Shown here in pieces: positions 51,054 through 60,594 of a stretch of 64,000 nt of DNA (position 1 is the stretch's first letter; each line of letters opens with the position of its first letter). The stretch is from CAZCPB01 sp044223975 (lineage in GTDB: Bacteria > Planctomycetota > Phycisphaerae > Phycisphaerales > UBA1924). The stretch spans positions 62,001 through 126,000 of the forward strand of contig JBGALI010000003.1 of NCBI GenBank assembly GCA_044223975.1, in the 5' to 3' direction. Made by a program: the position numbers and the translations under genes. Under the pieces are notes generated by a model that did no database searches, had not been told where the DNA came from, and was given only the letters and a program-made list of their open reading frames with translations.

Positions 51054-52757
51054 ATGCTCGAGGACATGAGCTCAATTACCGAGATGCCGCACAACCCCCC
51101 CGCAGAACAACCCAACGGAGAACCCCGCAAGCGCCGCAGGAGGCGAGGCGGCAGAGGGCGTTCGCGCCGCGGACCCGGCGAAGGTGGCGCCCCGGGCGCT
51201 GAACTCGCGACACCGGGCGCGCCCGAGAGCGGCGAGCAGGGCGGCGCGCATCCGCAAGGGCACGACGGGGCGCATGCTCCGGCCCACGGGGACGAGGGCG
51301 GGCACGGCCATCATCAGGAAGGCCAGTCGCGGGAGCCACATCACGCGCCGCGTCGCAAGGCGAGCGTGCCGCTGACCGAGCACAACATCGAGGTCTTCGA
51401 TACGTCGCTGACGTTCCGCGACCTTGGGCTCAACGACGCCGTGCTGCAGGGAACCGACGGGGCGGGCTTCAAGCACCCGACGTTCATCCAGGCCAAGCTG
51501 ATGCCCCCGATGATCGCGGGCAAGGACGTGCTGGGGCAGGCCAAGACGGGCACGGGCAAGACGGCCTCGTTCGGCCTGCCGCTGCTGCAGGTGTGCGATC
51601 CCAACACGCAGTTCCAGGCGCTGGTGCTGGCGCCGACGCGTGAGCTTGCGATCCAGATCACCGAAGAGATCAACACGCTGGGACGGTTCACGCCGATCCG
51701 CGCGACGACCATCTACGGCGGGCAGGCGATCCGCAACCAGGCGGAGAAGCTGAAGAAGGGCTCGCAGATCATCGTCGGCACGCCCGGGCGCGTGATGGAC
51801 ATGGTCGAGCGGGGCCTGCTGCACTTCAACAACATCAAGTTCGCGATCCTCGACGAGGTGGACCGGATGCTCGATATCGGGTTCCGCGAGGACATCCGGC
51901 GCATCCTGGAGATGTGCCCGCCCTCGGACCGGCGCCAGACCGTGATGGTCTCGGCGACGATCTCGGGCGACATCGAGCGCCTGGCCCGCCGGTACATGCG
52001 GGACCCGGAGAAGATCGTCACGAGCGCGGGCTCGCTCACGGTGAGCCTGGTCGAGCAGCACTACCTGGCGGTGCAGCCCTGGGACAAGAAGCGGCTGCTC
52101 TTGCACCTGCTCAAGCACGAGGAGCCGGCGCTCACGCTGGTGTTCTGCCGCCTGAAGCGCTCGGTCGACGAGCTGTCGATGTACCTGACGCGCCACGGCG
52201 TCGAGGCCCACGCGATGCACGGGGACATGAGCCAGGGCAAGCGCAACTCAACGATGCAAATGCTGCGGGGCGGGAACCTGGCGTGCCTGATCGCCAGCGA
52301 CCTGGCCAGCCGCGGCATCGACGTCGAGGGCATCAGCCACGTCATCAACTACGACCTGCCCGAGGACCCGGACGTCTACGTGCACCGCATCGGCCGCACG
52401 GCACGAGCCGGTCGCGGCGGCGTCGCGTGGTCGCTGGTCACGCCGGCGCAGGGCGAACTGCTCACGCAGATCGAGCTCCTGATCAACGCCGAGATCCCCA
52501 AGATGGACTACCCGGACTTCAAGCCGACGGACCGCCCCGAGGGGTTCCGCGACGTGAGCAAGGGCGGGCGTCCGGAGGTGGTGATCGAGGGCGTGCCCGA
52601 CGCGCCCAAGGTCAGCCGCACGCAGATGGCGGTCGCCCCGCCGATGCCGGTGAGCGAACCGAACAAGGTGGACCTGGCGAAGTTCCCGGGTGGGATCGTG
52701 CCCACGAAGATGCCGCCACGCCGCCTGTTCGGCAAAATGCCCGGGCGCCGGCCGTAA
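51054..52757 (+). CDS. DEAD-box-family ATP-dependent RNA helicase with low-complexity N terminus
   Basis: 567 aa from ATG 51054; ATG 51066 and an upstream ATG (50994) are alternatives. The first 100 residues are Arg/Gly/His-rich (KRRRRRGGRGRSRRG, then GGHGHHQEGQ), suggesting RNA binding. The core has a Q-motif region (FKHPTFIQAKL), Walker A AKTGTGKT, PTRELA, motif II DEVD instead of DEAD, SATISGD (motif III) and HRIGRTARAGR (motif VI). It unwinds RNA duplexes in ribosome assembly, decay or cold response; which one is not readable. TAGAAT lies upstream near the GT2 stop. Three SPINDLY-type transferases follow. Confidence 0.9.
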   Translation: MLEDMSSITEMPHNPPAEQPNGEPRKRRRRRGGRGRSRRGPGEGGAPGAELATPGAPESGEQGGAHPQGHDGAHAPAHGDEGGHGHHQEGQSREPHHAPRRKASVPLTEHNIEVFDTSLTFRDLGLNDAVLQGTDGAGFKHPTFIQAKLMPPMIAGKDVLGQAKTGTGKTASFGLPLLQVCDPNTQFQALVLAPTRELAIQITEEINTLGRFTPIRATTIYGGQAIRNQAEKLKKGSQIIVGTPGRVMDMVERGLLHFNNIKFAILDEVDRMLDIGFREDIRRILEMCPPSDRRQTVMVSATISGDIERLARRYMRDPEKIVTSAGSLTVSLVEQHYLAVQPWDKKRLLLHLLKHEEPALTLVFCRLKRSVDELSMYLTRHGVEAHAMHGDMSQGKRNSTMQMLRGGNLACLIASDLASRGIDVEGISHVINYDLPEDPDVYVHRIGRTARAGRGGVAWSLVTPAQGELLTQIELLINAEIPKMDYPDFKPTDRPEGFRDVSKGGRPEVVIEGVPDAPKVSRTQMAVAPPMPVSEPNKVDLAKFPGGIVPTKMPPRRLFGKMPGRRP

Positions 52758-52788
52758 GGGGCCGGGCCCTACCGGAGACCGCGCGGGC

Positions 52789-54471
52789 ATGAGCGCGTAC
52801 ATCACGCAGAGGGTGAAGATCGCCTTGTCGCACATGCGCCAAGGGCGGACGGCCGAGGCCGAAGAGATCCTGAAGCTGGTGCTCAAGGCCCAGCCGGAGC
52901 ACGCCGAGGCCCACGGGATGATGGCCGGGTTGCACCTGCACCGCGGCCAGACGGCGCAGGCGATGGCGCACGCGCAGCGGGCGGTGCGGTCGGACCCCAG
53001 GAGCGTGCCGGCGCGCCAGACGCTGGTGGGCGTGCTGACGGCCGCGGGCGAGCGGCAGGCGGCGCTCGCGCAGATCAAGTTGCTGCTGGAGATGAACGCC
53101 GGGAACGCCGAGCTGGCGGCAACGCACGCCGGGACGCTCCGGGATCTCCTGCGGTACGACGAGGCGGTCAAGGTGTACCGGGACGCGCTGCGGGAATATC
53201 CGACCAGCCCGGTGCTGGTGACGATGCTGCCGTTCTCGCTGAACTACACGCCGGGCGTTGCGCCCGCGGACGTGTTCGCCGCGCACGTCGAATTCGGAAA
53301 GCTGATCGACCGCCAGCACCCGCCGGCGTCGCGCCGCTTCGAGAACGAGCCGGTCCCGGACCGGCCGCTGCGCGTCGGGTTCATGTCCGCGGACCTGCAC
53401 GGGCACTCGGTCGCGTACTTCCTCGAGCCGATCCTCGAGCACGCCGACCCGGCCAGGCTGCGCGCGTATCTCTACCAGACCAAGGCGCCGATTGCCGACG
53501 CGACCACGGCGAGGCTGCGCCGACGTGCCGCGGGGTTCCGGTCGGTCGTTGATGCGCCGCCGTCGCAGGCCGCGGCGGCGATCGTCGGCGACGGGATCGA
53601 CGTGCTCTTTGAGCTCAACGGGCTGACGTCGACGACACGGGCGCTGGCGGTGATGAACTGCGCGCCCGCCCCCGTGACAGCGACGTACATCGGCTACCCG
53701 CACACGACGGGCATGCGCTCGGTGCAGTACCGCATTGTGGATTCGATCACCGATCCTCCGGGGGCGGAAGCGTTCGCGGTCGAGGAACTGGTGCGGATGG
53801 ACCCGTGCTTCCTCTGCTACTGCCCGGCCGGTGAAGCGCCGGCGGAGAGCCCCGAGCCGCCGTGCCTCCGCAACGGGTTCGTCACGTTCGGGTCGTTCAA
53901 CAACATCCAGAAGCTCAATGACGGCGTGATCGATGCGTGGGCGAAGGTTGTTCTTGCGGTGCCGGGATCGCGCCTGCTGCTCAAGCACTTTCGACTGCGC
54001 GAGGTTTCGCTTCGGCGTGAGCTGCACGAGCGATTCGGGCGCGCGGGGCTGGCGGCGGCGCGGCTGGAGCTCCTGCCCAAGGAAGAAAGCCTGGAGGGCC
54101 ACCTCCGGCTGTATGAGCGGGTGGACGTGGCCCTGGACCCGTTCCCCTACAACGGCACTACTACCATCTGCGAGGCCACCCACCAGGGCGTGCCCACCGT
54201 CATCCTGCGCGGCGACCGCCACGCGGCACGGGTCGGGGCCAGCCTGCTCGCCGCCATCGGGGAACCCGGGCTGATCGCCGATGATGTTCCTTCCTACATC
54301 GCCCTGGCCGCGGGGCTGGGGAAAGACCCCGCTCGACTGGCCGCGTACCGCGCCGGGTTGCGCCGCAAACTCCTGACCTCGCCCCTGTGCGACGGGCCGG
54401 GGTTTGCCCGGCGCTTCGAGGACGCAGTCCGCGTCATATGGCGCCGCTGGTGCTCATCTCAAGGCGGCTGA
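52789..54471 (+). CDS. TPR-SPINDLY-type O-GlcNAc transferase-like (GT41), paralogue 1
   Basis: 560 aa, no signal peptide. Residues 1 to about 165 are TPR-like helical repeats (AEAEEILKLVLKAQPEHAEAHGMMAG; QTAQAMAHAQRAVRSDP). The catalytic part is GT41-like: GFMSADLHGHSVAYFLEPIL with the conserved His, APAPVTATYIGYPHTTG, FVTFGSFNNIQKLND with the conserved Lys, and DVALDPFPYNGTTTICEATHQGVPTVIL. Family members attach sugars to Ser/Thr of proteins. It starts with MSAYITQR, as does paralogue 2, and lies 31 nt after the helicase. Substrate unknown. Confidence 0.85.
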   Translation: MSAYITQRVKIALSHMRQGRTAEAEEILKLVLKAQPEHAEAHGMMAGLHLHRGQTAQAMAHAQRAVRSDPRSVPARQTLVGVLTAAGERQAALAQIKLLLEMNAGNAELAATHAGTLRDLLRYDEAVKVYRDALREYPTSPVLVTMLPFSLNYTPGVAPADVFAAHVEFGKLIDRQHPPASRRFENEPVPDRPLRVGFMSADLHGHSVAYFLEPILEHADPARLRAYLYQTKAPIADATTARLRRRAAGFRSVVDAPPSQAAAAIVGDGIDVLFELNGLTSTTRALAVMNCAPAPVTATYIGYPHTTGMRSVQYRIVDSITDPPGAEAFAVEELVRMDPCFLCYCPAGEAPAESPEPPCLRNGFVTFGSFNNIQKLNDGVIDAWAKVVLAVPGSRLLLKHFRLREVSLRRELHERFGRAGLAAARLELLPKEESLEGHLRLYERVDVALDPFPYNGTTTICEATHQGVPTVILRGDRHAARVGASLLAAIGEPGLIADDVPSYIALAAGLGKDPARLAAYRAGLRRKLLTSPLCDGPGFARRFEDAVRVIWRRWCSSQGG

Positions 54472-54587
54472 ACAGACACACCCTTGTCGGAAACGTACCA
54501 TGGCTCTCGGCACCGCCGCATGATCACGATTTTCTTCATCCCGGACCCTGCCCGCACGCTCGCAACCTCGACGGCGGCGGACCGCCC

Positions 54588-56285
54588 ATGAGCGCGTACA
54601 TCACGCAGCGGCTCAAGGGCGCGTGGGATCTGTTCCGGCAGAGAAAACTGACCGAGGCGGAACAGATCGTGATCAAGCTCCTCAAAGCCCAGCCCGACCA
54701 CTGCGACGCCAACAATCTGATGGCCGGCATCCAGCTGTACATGAACTATGTGCCGCGAGCGGTGGTGTACGCGCAGCGGGCGGTGAAGTCGTCGCCGACC
54801 AACATCGCGGCCCGGCAGACGCTGGTGAGCGTGCTGACCGCCGCGGGCGACCGCCGCGCGGCACTGCTTCAGATCAAATCGCTGCTGGACATGGGCGCGG
54901 GGGACGCGGAACTGGCGATCACCCACGCCGGAACGCTGCGCGACCTGTGGCGGTACGACGAGTCGGTGAAGCTGTACGAGGAGGCGATCCGGAAATACCC
55001 CGGCAACCAGCTGCTTCCCTCGCTGCTGCCGTTCACCATGCAGTACGCGCCCCACGCCACGCGCCAGGAGATCTTCGCGGCCCACGTCGCGTTCGGGGAG
55101 TCGCTCGATCGACGAATCACCCCGGTTTCACGGAAGCACCGCAACGACCCGGACCCGGAACGGACGCTTCGCGTCGGCGTGATGTCAGCGGATCTTTACG
55201 GGCACTCGGTGATGTTCTACTTCGGGTCGATTCTTGAGCACGCCGATCCTGCACGGGTGCGCTTCACCGCGTACCAGACGCGCGATCCCGGCAGCGATTC
55301 CATGACCGCGCGCCTGCGCTCTCGCTTCGCGGGATGGCGCGAAGTCTTCTCCGACGTGCCCGCCAAGATCGCCGAGCGGATGCTGGCCGACGAGATCGAT
55401 GTGCTCCTGGACCTCAACGGCCTGACCACGACGCTCAAGGGCGTGGAGGTCATGAGTCATGCGCCGGCGCCAGTCACCGTCACGTACTGCGGCTACCCGG
55501 ACACCACGGGCGTGCGCTCGGTGCAGTACCGCATCGTCGATTCGATCACCGACCCGCCGGGCGCCGGCGCCTTTGCGGTTGAAGAACTGGTGCGCTTGGA
55601 CCCGTGCTTCTTGTGCTACACGCCGCAGGCCGAGGCGCCGCCGGTGAACCCCGAGCCACCGTCCGTCCGCAACGGGTTCGTCACGTTCGGATCGTTCAAC
55701 AGCATCCAGAAGCTCAACGAGGGTGTGATCGCGGCGTGGACGAAGGTCGTCCTCGGCGTGCCGGGCTCGAAGCTCCTGCTCAAGGACCTCCGCCTGCGCG
55801 AGCCCTCGCTGCGGAAGGAGCTTCTGGCGCTCTTTCAAGCCGCGGGGCTCGCGGAGGACCGGATCGAGCTGCTCGAGCGCGCCAAGGAGACCGCCGATCA
55901 CCTGCGGCTGTACGAGAGGTTGGATGTGGCGCTCGACCCGTTCCCGTACAACGGCACCACCACGACCTGCGAGGCGGCGCACCAGGGCGTGCCGACGGTG
56001 ACGCTCTGTGGGGAGCGGCACTCGACCCGTGTCGGGGCGAGCCTGTTCACGGCCATGGGTGTGCCGGAGCTGATCACGGCGAGCGTCGACGAGTACGTGC
56101 GGAGCGCGATCGCACTGGGCACCGACGGGGCGCGGCTGGGCGTGCTGCGCACGACGCTCCGGCCCCGCATGCTCGCGTCGCCGCTGTGCGACGCCCCGAC
56201 GTTTGCGGCGCGTTTCGAGGGAGTCCTGCGTGGCCTGTGGGCGCGGTGGTGCCGCGGCGGTGCGGGAAGAGGAGACCGAACGTGA
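54588..56285 (+). CDS. TPR-SPINDLY-type O-GlcNAc transferase-like (GT41), paralogue 2
   Basis: 565 aa. Closely similar in plan to paralogue 1: MSAYITQRLKGAWDLFRQRK, TPR-like repeats to about 165, GVMSADLYGHSVMFYFGSIL, APAPVTVTYCGYPDTTG, FVTFGSFNSIQKLNEGV and DVALDPFPYNGTTTTCEAAHQGVPTVTL. The 116-nt gap before it is longer than elsewhere in the run and holds no clear signal. Its stop overlaps the GTG start of paralogue 3. Confidence 0.85.
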   Translation: MSAYITQRLKGAWDLFRQRKLTEAEQIVIKLLKAQPDHCDANNLMAGIQLYMNYVPRAVVYAQRAVKSSPTNIAARQTLVSVLTAAGDRRAALLQIKSLLDMGAGDAELAITHAGTLRDLWRYDESVKLYEEAIRKYPGNQLLPSLLPFTMQYAPHATRQEIFAAHVAFGESLDRRITPVSRKHRNDPDPERTLRVGVMSADLYGHSVMFYFGSILEHADPARVRFTAYQTRDPGSDSMTARLRSRFAGWREVFSDVPAKIAERMLADEIDVLLDLNGLTTTLKGVEVMSHAPAPVTVTYCGYPDTTGVRSVQYRIVDSITDPPGAGAFAVEELVRLDPCFLCYTPQAEAPPVNPEPPSVRNGFVTFGSFNSIQKLNEGVIAAWTKVVLGVPGSKLLLKDLRLREPSLRKELLALFQAAGLAEDRIELLERAKETADHLRLYERLDVALDPFPYNGTTTTCEAAHQGVPTVTLCGERHSTRVGASLFTAMGVPELITASVDEYVRSAIALGTDGARLGVLRTTLRPRMLASPLCDAPTFAARFEGVLRGLWARWCRGGAGRGDRT

Positions 56286-57973
56286 TCGACACCCACTCCC
56301 AACTCGCGCGCGCCGAGGCCTCGCTGGCCGCCGGACGGCATGCCGAGGGGCTCGTCGCGGTCCGCGCCGTGCTCGAGCACGAGCCTCAGAACCTGGACGC
56401 GCTGCTCCTTTTGGAGCGGCTGCACGTCGCGGAGGGGCGCCGAGACCTGGCGCTCGATGCGGCACGCCGTGCCGTCACCGTTGCCCCCGACAACACGGAC
56501 GTGCGCGTGCACCTGGCATCGGCGCTGTCGCTGAGCGGCGCCCACGCCGAGGCGATCCCCCACTTTGACCGCCTCGCTCGCAACGCTGTCGCCAATGCAC
56601 AGACGCTGGTCTTCCACGGAGCGAGCCTGCGCGGGGTGCTGCGGTTCGACGAGTCGATCGCGGTCTTCAAGAGAGCCTGCGCGGCATTCCCGGACAACGC
56701 GGCGATCGCCTGCCAGCTCGCCAGCACGATGAACTACGCCCCGGGCGTGCCGGCCCAGGACATCTTCGAAGCCCACCGTCGGGTCGGCGAGGTGCTTGCG
56801 CGCGAGTGCAGCCCGCGCCCGGCGTGGCGGGTAACCCCCGACCCGGGCCGCCCGCTGCGGGTGGGGTTGCTGTCGGCCGACCTGCGCACGCACTCGGTCG
56901 CGTTCTTCATCGAACCCCTGCTGGAGCACGCCGACACAGCGCGGACGGCGTACATGTGCTTCTCTACTTCCGCGACGTCCGACGCGGTATCAGAACGCCT
57001 GCGCTCGCGTGCCGCGGCGTGGCACGATCTGGCCGGGCGTGCCGACGCGACGATCGCGCACAAGATCCTGACCGAGCGGATCGACGTGCTGGTCGACCTG
57101 GGCGGCCTGTCGTCGACGCTCTCAGGGGCGCGGGTGATGAACCTCAGGTGTGCGCCGGTGCAGGCGACGTACCTTGGATATCCCAACACGACGGGCGTGC
57201 GCGCGATCGACGCCCGCCTGGTGGACTCGATCACGGACCCCCCGGGCGCGGAGGCGTTCGCGGTGGAGTCGCTGGTCCGGCTGGACCCGTGCTTCCTGTG
57301 CTTCCGCCCGCCGGAGCGGGCGCCCGCGCCGGTCCGCGCCCCGGGCGACGCGGTGGTCTTCGGGTCGTTCAACAACGTGCTGAAGCTCAACGACGCGGTA
57401 ATCGGTCTGTGGTCGTCGCTCGTGTCGTCGGTGCCGGGTGCGCGGCTGTTCATCAAGGACTCGGGGACGTCTCTCAACGACCCCGGTGTGCGGGCCATGC
57501 TCGCGTCGAAGTTCACGGCGGCCGGGCTGGCGTCCGAGCGCCTCGAGATCGTGGGGTACATCCCCGACCTTGCGAACCACCTTGACCTCTACTCCCGGAT
57601 CGACGTGGCGCTCGATCCGTTCCCGTACAACGGGACGACGACCTCCTGCGATGCGCTGTGGATGGGCGTGCCGGTCGTCACGCTCCGCGGCACGGTTCAC
57701 GCGGCGCGGGTCGGCGCAAGCCTGCTGTCGGCGGTCGGCCTCAACGAGTTCATCGCCGCGACGCCGGAGGAGTACCGCTCGATCGCGAGCGGGCTGGCCG
57801 CGGACCGGGCGCGTCGGGAAGCGCTGCGCTCGTCGCTCCGGGCGCGGATGGCGGGCTCGGCCCTGTGCGACGGACCGGCGTTTGCACGCCGGTTCGAAGC
57901 GGCGCTGCGGGGCCTTTGGGTGCGCTGGTGCGGGGAGCGCGCGGGCGCGGCAGCGACCGGCGCCCCGCGGTAG
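56282..57973 (+). CDS. TPR-SPINDLY-type O-GlcNAc transferase-like (GT41), paralogue 3
   Basis: 563 aa from GTG 56282, which overlaps the previous stop as GTGA; simple ATG-based calling would miss this start. The TPR-like part (LAAGRHAEGLVAVRAVLEHEPQN) lacks the MSAYITQR opening of its two neighbours. The catalytic motifs are GLLSADLRTHSVAFFIEPLL, APVQATYLGYPNTTGV, VVFGSFNNVLKLND and DVALDPFPYNGTTTSCDALWMGVPVVTL. It is the most diverged of the three and probably modifies a different target, or a different site of the same target. Confidence 0.85.
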   Translation: MIDTHSQLARAEASLAAGRHAEGLVAVRAVLEHEPQNLDALLLLERLHVAEGRRDLALDAARRAVTVAPDNTDVRVHLASALSLSGAHAEAIPHFDRLARNAVANAQTLVFHGASLRGVLRFDESIAVFKRACAAFPDNAAIACQLASTMNYAPGVPAQDIFEAHRRVGEVLARECSPRPAWRVTPDPGRPLRVGLLSADLRTHSVAFFIEPLLEHADTARTAYMCFSTSATSDAVSERLRSRAAAWHDLAGRADATIAHKILTERIDVLVDLGGLSSTLSGARVMNLRCAPVQATYLGYPNTTGVRAIDARLVDSITDPPGAEAFAVESLVRLDPCFLCFRPPERAPAPVRAPGDAVVFGSFNNVLKLNDAVIGLWSSLVSSVPGARLFIKDSGTSLNDPGVRAMLASKFTAAGLASERLEIVGYIPDLANHLDLYSRIDVALDPFPYNGTTTSCDALWMGVPVVTLRGTVHAARVGASLLSAVGLNEFIAATPEEYRSIASGLAADRARREALRSSLRARMAGSALCDGPAFARRFEAALRGLWVRWCGERAGAAATGAPR

Positions 57974-58037
57974 CGAGGCGGGCTGGTCGGCCCCGCGCGG
58001 TCTCACGACCGCGATCGTCGGCTACTACGCTTCGGGC

Positions 58038-59303
58038 GTGAACCCCATCGATCCCCGGAGTCGGGACCGCCACCTTCAATGGCTGCTTGAACTGACGCAG
58101 GTTCCGACCGCCGCGGGCCGCGAGGCTCGCGTGATCGCGTGGATCCGGAACTGGGTTGCCCAGCGTCCGGAACTCGAACTGCGCGCGGACCCGGCCGGAA
58201 ACCTGGTGGTGCTCCGTCGCGGCGCGCCCACGGCCGCTCCGCCCGTGTTCTTTACCGCGCACCTCGATCATCCGGCGTTCGTCGTCGAACGCGTGGTGGC
58301 CGGCGGAACGCTCGAGCTGTCGTTCCGTGGCGGGGTCATGGCCGAGTACTTCCGTGAGGCCCGCGCGACGGTGCACGATGGTCGGGGCGAGCGGCACGGC
58401 GCCGTGCTGCGGGAGCAGCTCACGCCGCCCGCGGACGGACGCGGCGGGCCCTTCCCCCACTACCTCGCCGAGCTCGACGGTCCGAGCGATTCGATCGCGA
58501 CCGGCGATGTCGCGACGTGGGAGCTCCCGGCGGCAGAGGTAATCGACGGGCTGGTTCACACGCACGCGTGCGACGATCTTGCGGCCGCGGCAGCGGCGCT
58601 GGCGGCGATGGACGTGCTGATCTCTGAGCCGCCGAAGCAGGATGTCCGCCTGCTCTTCACCCGCGCCGAAGAGATCGGGTTCATCGGCGCAATCGCGGCG
58701 TGCCGCGCGAGCGAGCCGACGATGCCGCGCGGCTCGCGGGTGCTGGCCCTGGAAAACAGCCGCGCGTTCCCCGAGTCGCCCATCGGCGGCGGCCCGATCG
58801 TGCGCGTGGGGGACCGGCTGAGCGTGTTCACACCGTCGCTGACCGCGGCGGTGGCCAAGCGGGCCGAGCAGGTGGCGGGCGGGCCGTCGACGGTGACGGC
58901 GTCGCAGAAGTTGAGCGCCGCGCCGGCGTGGAAGTGGCAGCGCAAGCTCATGGCCGGGGGCGCGTGCGAGGCGTCGGTGTTCTGCCACGCCGGGTACGAG
59001 GCGACGTGCGTGTGCCTGGCGCTGGGCAACTACCACAACATGGGCGACCTGGCCGCGGTGCAGGCGGGGACGAACACCGAGCCCGCGCGGGTGGCGCGGG
59101 AGTTCATCGGCGTGTCGGACTTCCACGGGCTGGTCGACCTGCTGGTCGCGTGCGGTGAGGAACTGCCGTCGGGCGAGAGCGTGGGGCCGATGGTCGAGAA
59201 GCTGTGGCGGGAGCGGTCGTTCGTGCTGGGCGAGGGAGGCTCGGTTCAAAGTCACCAGACCATCCCGGACCCCGGAGCGGTGACGCGTCGGGCCAACTCC
59301 TAG
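58038..59303 (+). CDS. M42-like metallo-aminopeptidase
   Basis: 421 aa from GTG 58038. FFTAHLDHPAFVV gives the first metal His/Asp, HACDDLAAAAAAL the bridging Asp, RAEEIGFIGA the catalytic Glu pair and LENSRAFPESPIGGGPIVRVGD the typical M42 region; CHAGYEATCVCLALGNYHNMG supplies the C-terminal His. Related enzymes are cytoplasmic di-zinc aminopeptidases forming large particles. TACGCT lies exactly 6 nt before the GTG, a possible leaderless start. Followed 9 nt later by an M20 hydrolase, suggesting a peptide catabolism pair. Confidence 0.8.
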   Translation: MNPIDPRSRDRHLQWLLELTQVPTAAGREARVIAWIRNWVAQRPELELRADPAGNLVVLRRGAPTAAPPVFFTAHLDHPAFVVERVVAGGTLELSFRGGVMAEYFREARATVHDGRGERHGAVLREQLTPPADGRGGPFPHYLAELDGPSDSIATGDVATWELPAAEVIDGLVHTHACDDLAAAAAALAAMDVLISEPPKQDVRLLFTRAEEIGFIGAIAACRASEPTMPRGSRVLALENSRAFPESPIGGGPIVRVGDRLSVFTPSLTAAVAKRAEQVAGGPSTVTASQKLSAAPAWKWQRKLMAGGACEASVFCHAGYEATCVCLALGNYHNMGDLAAVQAGTNTEPARVAREFIGVSDFHGLVDLLVACGEELPSGESVGPMVEKLWRERSFVLGEGGSVQSHQTIPDPGAVTRRANS

Positions 59304-59306
59304 AAT
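59301..59306 (+). promoter_or_regulatory. TAGAAT -10 box overlapping a stop codon, leaderless start of the M20 gene
   Basis: TAGAAT begins with the TAG stop of the M42-like gene and is followed by CGCCGC and the ATG at 59313, the same 6-nt spacing as the TATACT boxes. Confidence 0.5.
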
Positions 59307-59312
59307 CGCCGC

Positions 59313-60533
59313 ATGGGCACGACCGCAACGACGGCATCGCTCCGCTCGCTCATCCAGCGGGAACTACCGAGCCTGATCGACATCCGCCACGACCTCCACA
59401 AGCACCCTGAGCTGGGGTTCAAGGAGGAGCGGACGAGCGGGCTGGTTCAGCGCGAGCTGAGTGCTCTCAAGGTGCGCTACAGGGCCGGGCTGGCACGGGG
59501 CACCGGCGTGATCGCCCACTTCCCGCCCAGCGACCCGGCCGATGCGCACAAGCCCGCGGTGGCGCTGCGGGCGGACATGGACGCGCTGCCGATCACGGAA
59601 GTCACCGGCAAGCCGTACGCATCGACGACCAAGGGCGTCATGCACGCCTGCGGGCACGACGGGCACACGACGATCCTGCTGGGCGCTGCACGGATGCTGA
59701 GCAAGGTGCACCGGCCCAACCCCGTCACTTTGGTCTTCCAGCCCGCCGAGGAGGGCGGGGCCGGCGGCGAGAAGATGTGCCAGGACGGGGCGCTGGCGGG
59801 TGAGGGCAAGGGCGGGCTCGGACCGGCGGTCGGGCGCATCTACGGGCTGCACGGCTGGCCCATGCTGCCGCTCTCAAAGGTCGCTTCGCGCCCCGGCCCG
59901 ATGCTCGCGGCGGTCGACGACTTCATCGTGGATGTCATCGGCACCGGCGGGCACGCGGCGTACCCCCACTTGGGGAACGACCCCGTCGTTGCCGCGGCCC
60001 ACGCGATCACGGCCCTGCAGACCATCGCTTCACGAAACGTCGGTCCGCTCGACAGCGTGGTGTGCACCGTCGGGCAGATCGAGGGCGGCACGGCCAACAA
60101 CATAATCCCGTCGTCGGTGCGGCTGATCGGCACGGTGCGCACGCTCAAGCCCGAGACGCGGAAATTCGCCCGCGAGCGGTTCTTCGGGATCATCGAGAAC
60201 ACCTGCCGCGCGTTCAACTGCCGCGCCTCCATCGACTGGCACGAGAGCTACCCGGTGACGCTGAACGACGCGGCCCTGGCGGCTGACTTTGCCGACGCGG
60301 CACGGGCCACTCTGGGAGAGGGCCGCTTCCAGGCGATCGAGCACCCGACGATGGGAGGCGAGGACTTTGCGTACTACGCCAACGTCGTCCCGGCATGCTT
60401 CTTCTTCCTTGGCCTGAAGCCCGAGGGAGCCGCGGCGTACCCAACGCTGCACCAGCCCGACTTTGACTTCAACGACGACGCGATCGCCACGGGGATCGAG
60501 ATGATGGTGACAATGGCGACAAGGGAGATGTGA
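59313..60533 (+). CDS. M20 family amidohydrolase (hippurate hydrolase / N-acyl amino acid hydrolase type)
   Basis: 406 aa, cytoplasmic. RHDLHKHPELGFKEERTS opens the family; ALRADMDALPITEVTG, MHACGHDGHTTILLGAARML and QPAEEGGAGGEKM carry the metal ligands and catalytic Glu. The dimerisation lid (IGTGGHAAYPH) and late GGEDFAYY His/Glu region complete it. The group releases amino acids or acids from N-acyl amino acids. The specific substrate is not readable. Confidence 0.9.
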   Translation: MGTTATTASLRSLIQRELPSLIDIRHDLHKHPELGFKEERTSGLVQRELSALKVRYRAGLARGTGVIAHFPPSDPADAHKPAVALRADMDALPITEVTGKPYASTTKGVMHACGHDGHTTILLGAARMLSKVHRPNPVTLVFQPAEEGGAGGEKMCQDGALAGEGKGGLGPAVGRIYGLHGWPMLPLSKVASRPGPMLAAVDDFIVDVIGTGGHAAYPHLGNDPVVAAAHAITALQTIASRNVGPLDSVVCTVGQIEGGTANNIIPSSVRLIGTVRTLKPETRKFARERFFGIIENTCRAFNCRASIDWHESYPVTLNDAALAADFADAARATLGEGRFQAIEHPTMGGEDFAYYANVVPACFFFLGLKPEGAAAYPTLHQPDFDFNDDAIATGIEMMVTMATREM

Positions 60534-60594
60534 AGAGATCTCCGAGCGCAGGATTCAGCGACGCGCCCAGGAAGATCAACTGAAGGGAGACCCC

